Source: Dipteris shenzhenensis (Eukaryota; Polypodiophyta; Polypodiopsida; Gleicheniales). From it: a stretch of 64,000 nucleotides of DNA. A program made the position numbers and the translations under genes. The stretch's first letter is position 1. Every line of letters begins with the position of its first letter. Location: NCBI GenBank assembly GCA_047967505.1, contig CM106538.1. One strand, given 5' to 3'. This document shows, piece after piece, positions 54,736 to 64,000 of the stretch. The notes under the pieces are model-generated. The model was not told the origin of the DNA. It was given only the letters and a program-made list of their open reading frames with translations, and did no database searches.

Positions 54736-55188
54736 TTATACTTTACAAACACTCACATACACACACACATAGACATACACACACCCATACACACAAATTT
54801 ATTTAAATTGAACTATTATTTCCCCCCCTACCCTATTTTATTTTTTAAAAAGCTTTTATATGAATTATTACAAAGTATACCCCTACACACCCTAAAACTC
54901 AAATTGTAGTTCCCAATAACTCTGTTCCCTCGGCATTTTAGAAAACAAGATTGATTAAAAGTAAATTTGCACCTTAAAAACTCAAAATAAGGAACTAATA
55001 TATATATATAGCTATGTCCTTCCCTCCCTTTTGTACCCTAAATGACTGCAGTGCCATCATTGGCACGACCCGCTTGCTTTACCCCTCTTCTTACTTAACG
55101 CTCTATTTTCCCTAAACACACACATACACACACAAACAACCACCATTTGACATGCTCTCAAAGATTGGAACGGACATCGCATGGTCAC

Positions 55189-55535
55189 TATTGGGATATG
55201 TGTGATCAAGGGCTTGCTAGGTGCATGTGTGCATTCACTAGGAGTCATATGGTTGTGTGTGTGCGCGTGTAGAAGAGGTAGACTTAGAGCCATAGGCCAT
55301 GACACACGTGATGATGTAATGCAAAGGCAGGGTGGTGCCTATGATTGTGGAGTTCCTATGATTTAGGAGTTACCTCCATTGATGTACGAGAGGTACCATT
55401 GATTTAGGCCACCCTCTCTCCATTTCTATAAAAGAGGGACTTCCCTCTCACAATGAATAGAACACCCATTTGAATATCTCATGTGTTCTCACTCACCTCC
55501 ATGATGAAGCTATCCTATCTCCCCAAGTTCCAACA
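55189..55535 (+). repeat. Copia LTR (copia C), 347 bp, inserted in the array
   Basis: The array sequence breaks off after GCATGGTCAC at 55188. A new block starts TATTGGGATATGTG, contains CTATAAAAGAGGG (about 55427-55439) and ends AAGTTCCAACA at 55535, followed by TT and a primer site. The start and end form the usual short inverted repeat (T(A/G)TTGG / CCAACA), with a TG-to-TA change at the start. Confidence 0.8.
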
Positions 55536-55537
55536 TT

Positions 55538-55550
55538 TGGTATCAGAGCC
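55538..55550 (+). promoter_or_regulatory. tRNA primer-binding site of copia C
   Basis: TGGTATCAGAGCC, perfect initiator-Met primer match, after the LTR end and TT. Confidence 0.9.
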
Positions 55551-58500
55551 ACTCTGACCTCCATGAGCATCTAGAGCTTCCAAAACTGCCATGTCATCAT
55601 CTTTTCCATCTCTCTCCTCCTTCATGCTTTCTTCCACCTCTTTCCCCAATTTTTCCAAGTGCTTGTTCTCCCTATATAAACAATCATTTCCCAAGCCCTC
55701 TAACCTATAGCTTCCTTAGGTTAGGGCAAATCTTCAAGTCCAAGGAATTAAGGAAATACTGCTCTAGTCGTGCATGCCGACAGCTTCTCTATCCGATAAA
55801 CTTTTGTGTAATTCGGCTTGTAGGAGTAGCCATTACTCAGTTCCTCTTAGATACAAGTGGGTGATAGTACAAGAAAGGTGCTGATGAAGTTTGAGAACCA
55901 ATTCTTGCTAGAGTGAGGAAAAAATGTGAAAAAACCAGTCGGAATAAGCACATCTCTCCACGGTGACACAACATGCAATTTTGCCATTCCTCTCTCTTGG
56001 AAATAGTGCTTAGTAAGAGCTTCAATTTTCCTTTGAAAGCCCTCTCAAAGCTTTTATCTTTAGCTTCAAATGAACCCTCAAACTTGAGACTGTTCAATTT
56101 GGGGGTAACAGTGATATCTGCTTCTAATATGAACCATTGAATATGGTTAAGTACTAGAGAGTTTCATTATCCCCCCTTACCCCCCCCCTTTCCTCCTTTT
56201 CAAAATTTAGATAAATTCTTCATTGCTAATTGATAAGTCACTTTTTAATTAGTTGCTTATTTCTTCTTCTTTAATTACAATAACCCTTGTTATGTCTTCC
56301 TCCCTCTCTCACACACACATGCACACACATACACAAATTCCCAGTATTTGTACCCCACCTCCCTTCACATAGTATCTCGTAAGTAATTATTCGCTCTTTA
56401 TACCCTCTTACTACTCTTTCCTATAAGCACTATCAACCTCTCTTTGTGCATGGCACCACCGCCCACATACGTGTGATTCGAAAGTTCTTACCTCTCTACC
56501 TCCTTTATATACACATTAGCTCTTTGCAATACTTCTATTCATTACTTGACTTAATAGAATCTTGCACTATTGTGCTCATAGCATCTAAGGTGTAACTCCT
56601 CCTCTTAAGGCAATCACTATTTACACTATTTTTTAGCCGCCAAAATACACACTCAACAATCACCCGCCATCCCCACAACCCTCCCTTTCATAACATGTTC
56701 ACCACCCATGGACTCCTTTGTTCCTTCATAACATATGCACTACCCATGCACTTCTTTGTTTAATCGCTTTGCTCGTCTTAGCCATGGTTCTTGGAGTGAT
56801 TGTTTCCTGCTGACATATATTTACTCCCTTCAATCCCCTTCTAACCTTCACACCTTCTCCTCCTTCAGTACAAGGCCCCTCCCCCACAAAGGGGTCATAT
56901 GAATTTCTCTATCGAATTTTAAGTGGGTTTTGTAAAAGAGATTTATCAGAGAGTATTCGTAGAGTCCTTTTGAGAGTTTGAGATATTAGCCTCATAGTGA
57001 GCACTTTTCTCTCACTAGACTTAGTCTCTTTCTCTATAGAATTAGATTTTATAAAAGAATGCTTAGATATTTCTTAGAGAGAGTTTTGATTGTGCCGATC
57101 CTATTAGATCTTTTTAAAATGCTCGTAGGCACACACAATTACAAGCGGAGCATTGCTACTACTCTACATACATAGTTGACATAGGTTACCGAGTCCTCCT
57201 TAACACACCGTTATCATTCCCCCGAGTCAATTTCATTACTTGTCCTCAAGTTATGGATTATTGTGATCACAGATTTATGAATATTTTAAACTATGCTTGT
57301 TCCATGGAAATTTTTGTGTCACATTAGTCTTTGCCTTGTTGTTGAGTGCTTCTAGAGCTTCTCTTGTTTTGTAGACATAAAAAAGAAGAAGTTATTAATT
57401 GATGATGTGGCACTATGTTAGGTACTTTTTGTTGAGAGTAATGAATCCCATGTGTGCTAGATTGTGCATTTTGATCATGATGCATTGTTTGTCAAGAGGA
57501 ATCTTATCAAGAGATGAGGTAGTTGATGATGAGGCTTAGAAGTTGTATGCATATCTTTGGAAGGCATGGGTGGATTTGTGGTATTGACAATGTCAATAAA
57601 TTTGAGTTCAATGTACCTTCCTCTTGTATTGATTTCTATTGTTGTCGTATTTTACTCTTAACAACTTTCTATTTTCACCTAGAGATTGTTAGAGTGCATA
57701 GTTGGAGCTATGTGTGTGTCTTGTGCAGCCTAAAGTAGATATTCAATATGATCATCTATTCTCCTATGGAATTTGAGGGTATGCCTTAATTTTGATATTG
57801 AGTGCTTGCCATGTTGGTGCCCTTCCCTATTCAATGGGGTTTTATTTATGCATCTAGCTGATATCATGTCTAAAGTGAAAAAGCTTGTGTGTTTCGGTGG
57901 ACCTAACCTATGTCTCTAGGTATGATGGACTTATGGAGTTGTATGATTTGAGAGAGTCTTTTGTGCAAATCTCATTCATTGGTACAATGGTTGAGAAACC
58001 ATGTTATTATTTGTGTGTTGTCCCCAAATCGAGTTTTAACAAGTGCCACTTCTTTATTTGTTTTTATCTTTTCTCTTTTCACTGACCGAGATCAACATTG
58101 GGAAAATGGTTCATGGAGAAACTTCTTTCATGTTGGCATTTGGATTTTCTTGAAGCATTTCTAGTCTTGTAATTGAGTCGATAGGCATGTGGATAAGCTA
58201 GAATAGTATATAGAGTGGATGCTTGAGTTCGTATGTGGATATGCATTTGGAAAAATTGCTTGGTTATGTTCCATTTTTGTGGTTATCGAGTCACTCTTTT
58301 AAGGTTTTGCATATCGCCATCAAGATGACCATATTTCTTTTAGATCATTTCATGGTCTATCAATAGCTACAAAGTTTTGTTGGTGCAGGGGGGTTCTCAA
58401 TTGCATCTTTTGGGGATCTGTTCCCACATTAATCTTTTATCCAAGTGTGGATGTCTATTGGTGGGTACAAAGCAATGCACATATCTCTTTTGTATTGAGA

Positions 58501-60984
58501 TAGATTTCAGCCTTATTGTTTGGATTGCATTCGATTGTATGAATACTCATTGTTGCTGAATGAGCATTTCCTTTCCCATTTGTCAATATTTTGTTGGGTT
58601 TCCATTTTCTTGAGTGGTTTTCTTTGGAGTCCTCTTTGATGCCTATTGAATAGATCTTGAATTGCATGTCTCCTTGTCATCTTGCTATTGTTTACTCTCT
58701 ATTCTGAATTTTGAAAAATGATGTAGTTCTTTGATATGGGTTTGTGTCAATTGCTAGCATTTGTTTGAATTTAATGAGCTTCTATTTTACATCTTGTACC
58801 TCATTGTTTTGCTCTCATGGCATGAAGTTTGTTTTTCCTTTAGATCCCGCTCCTGTTGTTGCGTGAGCTATGTCAATTGATGTTGCTAACAATTTTGGAA
58901 TTCATGCGTTAGGTGTACTTGCTCGTGGAAGACATCCTTGAATTTTTGTAGATTTTGTAATTGTTCTATTCCCCTTTGTTCTCCTTTCTACAACAATGTG
59001 TCAAGAGTTGGTAATCAAGGATGTTGATAAGAGAGTGCTTCTAACTATTCTATCTTTGTATTTAGCCTTAGTAAATCCTCTATTATATGGGCAAGATGTA
59101 CCTCCTCTTCCATGGCTGGCATCCATATTTGAGACTTATCCAAGAGAATACTTCCAATATCATTTTCATGCAAAAGCATTGTATTCGAAAAGCCTAGGTG
59201 GTAGAGATGTTCTTCAATGCCACATGCGGTTTTTGCATCCGTGGACAAATATGTGTTAGAACCTTATGGTGCTCCCCTTTGGGTTGCATCCCCATTTGTG
59301 CAATCTACTTGTGTTAGGTGTGCACAGTTCACAGTCATCAAGTGACTATACATTCATAGTATGTTTCTTAGCTCCTTCCTTCTTATTTTTTTAAAATATT
59401 GTTGGTCATTGAGCACATGTTAGTTGATAGGTGATTCTTTTGAACACATTGGTAGAGTATTCGCAGTACTATTCAATGCCTTTAATGATTCTATAGGCTT
59501 TGATCTATGCGTGTTAGAGATTTAGAAATGGTTCCACTTGTATCACATCTAGGTTTAAAAACCTATCGTTCCAATTCTTCTTCAGACATTTCTCAATCTT
59601 TCATGACTGATTCTTCAATCACCATTGCAACATCACATATCTCTGTTATAGTTTTGCAACTATAGTGATCCATTTGCTTGCTAATTCTTCATGCATTTCT
59701 TTGACAAATTTTTTATTTAACTAGTTCTCTGTTGGAGAAAAGTTTCTCTCTGTGATAGCAATTTCTAGCTTGTTAAAATAATTTGCCACTATGTACCCAT
59801 TCTTTGAACTACCCCTAGCAATGCCAATTTTTGAATCTTGTAGTTTGACCTTTGAAGATTGTCAAAATTTGTGGATGGCACATTACGTTCTACAAAGTGT
59901 AGTATAAAGTATTATCGTAGCATTGGCCATGAGTTTTGTATTGCCAAACCCATTTTGAGGTACTAATCAAATGTTTCTCCCATGAGAGCTTGTGGAAGTA
60001 CTAGATAATCTTGCTCCTATCTTGAAAGTTAAGGTGTCTTCGAACCATTTTTTCTCAAACGAGGTAATAAATTCTTTAGGATGACCTAGGCATGAGAACA
60101 TAGGCATATATGCAAGGGGATCATGTTGCCTGCCAAATGTTGGTGGGATTGACTTGGTCCCTTGTATTGTTGGTATACATAGATTCTATGTATTGGGGGT
60201 CGTCTTCTGGAATCTAATTCCATATGGGTCCCGTTGTGAGCTTTTACACTATTTGGGGATTTCTCTTGTAAGAGGGTTATGAAGTACCAGGATTGTATTC
60301 AATACTAGTTGACCTTTGACCCAATCATGATAGCCAAGGTAATAGCTTGTCAATTTTTTCATAATGGATTGTCAAAATTCTTAAAGTGTCAATTGAATGG
60401 TCAATTGACTTGCATGAGTTCCTTGAACTATAGTTTGGTACCACCAAATCAGTTGAATTAAACTTGGCATGAGCTTATGGTACATAAGGATGAAGATTCC
60501 ATTTCTCTCATTTTGTCATGATGCTAAAATTGTCCAATTGGTGATGTCCTTGTTGAACAATGCTAATTTGTTGATGAAGTGGTGCAATAGTTATATAAAA
60601 AATATCCATCTACTTTAAGGTCAAGGTCACCATCATCACAATGTCGATTAACCATGATGTGGATTGTATGGACCAAGCGGATTGCATTGATTGTGGATGA
60701 CAAATTCAAGGAGGAGGGTTGTTGTAGACACCTACTAGTCGTACTTGCATGCACAAACATCCAGAAGTCGAATAAACTGTCATCAGGTCCAGCGGCGGTT
60801 GATGTGAGCTCATGTTCTCTCCCTCTGTAAATTTTTTTTGATGAGGATAGATCGACACTTTCTTTAGGTGCTTCTAGGAGTGCACCCTTCCATCTAGTCT
60901 TTCAGGAGATCTTCGACTTTGGCTCAATTCCCTCATCTTTGTGTCAAGATTGTATTTGTTTAATCTCGAGAGGGAGTAGTAGAT
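55551..60984. other. Probable copia C interior, then unclassified sequence
   Basis: 55551-55720 looks like a copia leader or gag start (ATG at 55592, MSSSFPSLSSFMLSSTSFP), but no gag, integrase or RT motif follows and no second LTR was found. From 56 to 61 kb I recognise no gene on either strand. Short frames (e.g. 57885-58085, 58996-59259) have no family resemblance. Confidence 0.4.
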
Positions 60985-62760
60985 CAAGAGATTCTATCAT
61001 GGCACCCAATCACCTTGCTAGATACAACCTACAAGATCTTAGCCAAGATTTTGAGTCTGGGCCGGGGCCCCATCTTGATAACATCATTCATGACATTCAA
61101 ACAAGTTTTGTTCATGAACACAATGTGATGGGCAACATATACACCTTTTGAGAGTTTTGTGGATTGGCCCGGAGAGGAGTCTTAACCTATCATAGCCTTT
61201 CTCTTGGATTTTGAGAAGGCTTACGAAAGGTGTAGAGTGGCCTTGTTTGGAGGGCACCATGCGACAGATGAGTTTCTCAGATAGATGGATTTGGAGTGTC
61301 TTTGCCTTGTATATTGGGAGTGTGAACCAGATGCTTATTGGCGGTTACACCAGAGGGGCCTTCTCCCTTTCCCATTCTGTACATCAAGGCCTCCCTCTTG
61401 CTCCTTTCCTCCAAAGGCTTTGGGCTATTTCCTACACTCCTAGGTGGCTGGCCTCATTGGGATGCGGCTCTCAATCCACTAGGAGGAGCTATTGCACTCG
61501 GAGTTTGCAGATGACATGACACTTCTTGTCGAGGTCATGGCATAGGGTCTAGAGGGAGTCCGAGGAGTATTGTTTCGCATTTGGGGCTAAGATCAATTGG
61601 ACCAAATTCGCCAACTCTGTGACAACAATTAAGGAGGTTCAAGAAATCTTGGACTGAGGGGCCACTCTTGTCTTTCGGTGGATCCTATTGCTAGATAGTG
61701 TGCGGTGCAAGATTTTGTATTGGAGCTTGATGAAACTCCCCCTTGTAAGGAGGGCCCTGATGACCAACCAAGTCCTCTTGGCCATGGCTTGGTACGTAGC
61801 CTTGTGCTAGTGTTTTCAAAAGGGATGCATGGAACAGCTCAGGTTCTTGGTGCACAATTTCTTGTGGACAGGATCAGATATCATGAGGAACACTAGAGTC
61901 AAGGTTGCCTAGCAGATGGAGATCTTGCCCCAAGTGAGGGAGGACTTGGTATCATAGACCTAGAGATGCAAAGTAGAGCCCTTTTGGTCAAGCTGGTAGT
62001 GCTAGGTCTCACCCCAAGTTTGGAGCCTTAGAAGCTCCTACATCAGAGAGGGATTCTTTGGAACACCCCCCCCCGCAGAAGAGGCCAATGGCAACAGTCT
62101 CATCAATGGATCTTCTTAGAGCCCCCCTCACAAGGAAGGGCTCACCACTAATGAGGAGCCTAGGTAGCGTTTGACTGCGTTTCTCTAGGAGACTTATTTG
62201 GGCCAGCCCTCAAGTGTTGTGAGGAGTTTGAGCGGTAGCCCTCTTATTACATCCACAAGTTCGAGATCAGAAGGGCTTCATGCTAAGGCAACGAACACAC
62301 GTTGGTTGGGTGTAATGGGATAGTAGCCAAGCTAGATAGTTCATAACATGGAGCCCTCTCTCCATTGGACAAAGGCATGAGCACAAGCCCTCACCCATCT
62401 GAGGGGGGTACGCACGTGGACACTAGAGATATACTCCACCATCCCTGAGTCTGCATGAAGAGTTTGCACAAGGTCTTAATCGCTGTTGGTATAGATAGTT
62501 CTCTAGGCTGACAAGGCTGTCCTTGAGGATTCAATATCTGCACCATGCCAATGGATCCTTCCATTCCAAGCACTAGAAAGAGAAGCTAGGAGGCCTCTAC
62601 AGCCAAAGACAAATGGTAACCAGAGTTGGATGGGGCTTTGGACTTGCTCGAGTGACAGAGGATCAAAGTAGTGGGCCTTTTTGGCATGGACTGGACCCTC
62701 AACCCAAAAGTACGAGTACTTAAACTCTTCCTCCTCCACACTCGCACTTAATGACATATA
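60985..62760 (+). pseudogene. L1-type LINE ORF2, reverse transcriptase and post-RT fossil
   Basis: The plus strand reads, with frame changes, LDNIIHDIQTSFVHEHNVMG (RT block 1-2, about 61070-61135), LLDFEKAYER (catalytic Asp block, about 61205), SVHQGLPLAPFLQ (about 61375), EFADDMTLLVEV (FADD catalytic box, about 61500-61535) and, after the RT, GGLGIIDLEMQSRALLVKLV (about 61945-62005) with further post-RT sequence to about 62750. Many stops. It resembles the 17.2 kb LINE closely in the post-RT part (IIDPKMQSRALLGKLV), so both belong to one family; this copy has the RT that the other lost, while its endonuclease is missing. Confidence 0.78.
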
Positions 62761-63999
62761 CCTAGATGAATCTAGGAACATTCCCAAACTCAACCTCTAA
62801 AAACACAACATAGTGCAGTTTCAATCTCATGATAGTCACTCACAAGGTTGAAAACCATAATGACACCTCCATTGTACAATAGGATGAGTACTCAACAAGG
62901 CACATGAAGATGATATCTGCTAGTCTTTCCTACGATTCATCAATAGCAGTGATGTGTTTCAATTGCATTTGGCCACACTACAAGAAATATTAAACTGACC
63001 TGATCAACTAACATCACCATCAAAGAGGCACAATGTTTAAAGGTCGAACTTTGACATAAGGGCCTTCACCCTTCTTACAACATCTCCACCCTTCTATATG
63101 GGCCATCCATGCAACATCACAACAAGCCACATCCGCACCTTGGGGGGAATGCGACAAGCTATTCTTAAAGTAAATGAGTGTTCAAGCTATTTGTAGCATG
63201 AACCTGGACAGGGATCTAGGAGAACCATGCTACAACTCCCTAGGATGCAATAACCAATTTCGTGTAAAGTAACAACGAATTGTCTCAACCCCCTAGCCAA
63301 GTTGATTGTATGCTATGGATAATATTTATTTGCCCATTTGCTTTAGCACATGCCCTTCCTTAATAGTCAAACACCAATTTTCGTGGCCACACCAAAGGTT
63401 GACAAAACTCTCAAGTGATTCTTAAATGTCATCAAAATCACTAGACGATACCTCAAGGCCCCTCATGGTGTTCCAATAAAATAAGTGTAAGTTTGAAGGC
63501 AACCAATAAAGTAATGAATGGATGTCATGCATAACATCAACTTGGAATTATCCACACACTTGCATACATATATTTCAAAAGAAGAGGATAACTCCCAACT
63601 CACATTACTTTCGCCCCACGGCACTCAAATTACTATCCGTCTTCATTCTAATGGCTTTCTCCATCTTCATATTCTAATGGCTTCTATCAAAGCCATTGTG
63701 GCTTTTTGCATATAATTGTTATAGTAGCTTCCATATCACAATGGTTTTCTCCAAGCAACTGAAGGCTCATTTCACGTTTTTCAATGGTTTCTATCAAACC
63801 ATTTTGTTTTTTTTCATATAATGGTTTATTCTCATTTCTATTCTTGAAAACATACATAATCAGCAAGCTATATACCTTTAAAATGTTCGGAAGCACATTG
63901 CAATAGAACTCCTGACAATATTCATTACAACTTTAAGGCAAAATTAACTTATGCAAGTTTTTTCACGTGCTACACTCATACAATTACCACTGTCAAGAT
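62761..63999. other. Unclassified sequence
   Basis: No gene recognised. It contains the duplicated hairpin region at 63650-63840. Confidence 0.4.
63650..63840. repeat. Diverged duplication with paired hairpins
   Basis: Two similar stretches of about 95 bp. AATGGCTTCTATCAAAGCCATT (63676-63697) and AATGGTTTCTATCAAACCATT (63783-63803) are hairpins with the same loop, and the differing base pair is changed on both strands. Confidence 0.6.
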
Positions 64000-64000
64000 C

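Larger units (their letters stand above)
44665..55188 (+). repeat. Complex tandem array of 2.3-4.3 kb units
   Basis: Landmarks recur in the same order. GTGATAACAAGCC: 44673, about 49010, 51519 and 53841. AACTAGCCTTTGGTC-like: about 45020, 49370, 51880 and 54205. A hairpin: 45252, 46196, 49662, 52168 and 54501. TATATAGCTAGGTCCTTCCC: about 45760, 46650, 50200, 52745 and 55000. GTTGTCGCGTTACCTGCATG: about 47440, 47680 and 50960. GGATGTGGATTACCCCCCTA: about 48645, 51155 and 53480. Units are about 2505 bp (49010-51515) and 2330 bp (51515-53840), a longer one (46.1-49.0 kb) with an internal duplication, and a short first one. The fifth is cut by a copia LTR at 55189. No open gene is convincing. The unit type is unknown to me. 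Confidence 0.85.

Noticed and set aside
52201-54752. Frames of Thr-His or Cys-Val repeats on both strands
   Set aside because: Products of CA/GT microsatellites in the array.

Overview
The window is nuclear DNA of a land plant whose genome is dominated by retrotransposons. The evidence is a split plant-type U2AF large-subunit gene with GT-AG introns, Ty1/copia elements with initiator-Met tRNA primer sites, a Ty3 element with a His-tRNA primer site, decayed plant-type LINEs and a segment that reads like plant mitochondrial DNA. The lineage cannot be fixed from the sequence; long TE-filled introns fit conifers, ferns and other large-genome plants.

Layout. 1-2601: the 5' half (gag, leader, LTR) of a well-preserved copia element on the minus strand, cut by the window edge. 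4153-12355: the N-terminal half of a host U2AF65-like splicing-factor gene, minus strand, four coding exons whose phases join exactly. Its intron 3 (6.6 kb) holds a complete and apparently very young non-autonomous copia element that carries only gag (4950-7498, LTRs identical by eye, 5-bp target duplication), two minisatellites and a LINE scrap. Intron 4 holds the 1-2601 element. 13.4-14.8 kb: candidate organelle-derived DNA with a bacterial-type tRNA-Leu(GAG) and a 247-codon frame broken by one TAG. 15.0-15.6 kb: a decayed zinc-binding tail of a non-LTR reverse transcriptase. 17.2-18.9 kb: a LINE whose endonuclease is joined directly to post-RT sequence. 19.5-20.0 kb: a copia integrase fossil.

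21161-36442 is an old copia element (minus strand, TSD CATCT) split by a Ty3 element (24170-31866, plus strand, core TSD GCAC). The Ty3 element carries a complete-looking but frameshifted RNase H domain upstream of gag and lacks RT. The copia leader also contains a spacerless 312-bp palindrome. 36.4-44.4 kb is AT-rich sequence without recognisable genes. 44.66-55.19 kb is a complex array of 2.3-4.3 kb units with a conserved 12-bp hairpin, CA microsatellites and a TATA-like box; a further copia LTR (55189-55535) interrupts its last unit. 55.5-61 kb shows nothing recognisable, 61-62.8 kb is a second LINE fossil, and the end is simple or unclassified sequence.

Only the U2AF65-like gene is a convincing functional host gene. 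Relative insertion order is clear in two places: the Ty3 element is younger than the copia element it splits, and the gag-only element is the youngest datable insertion because its LTRs show no difference.
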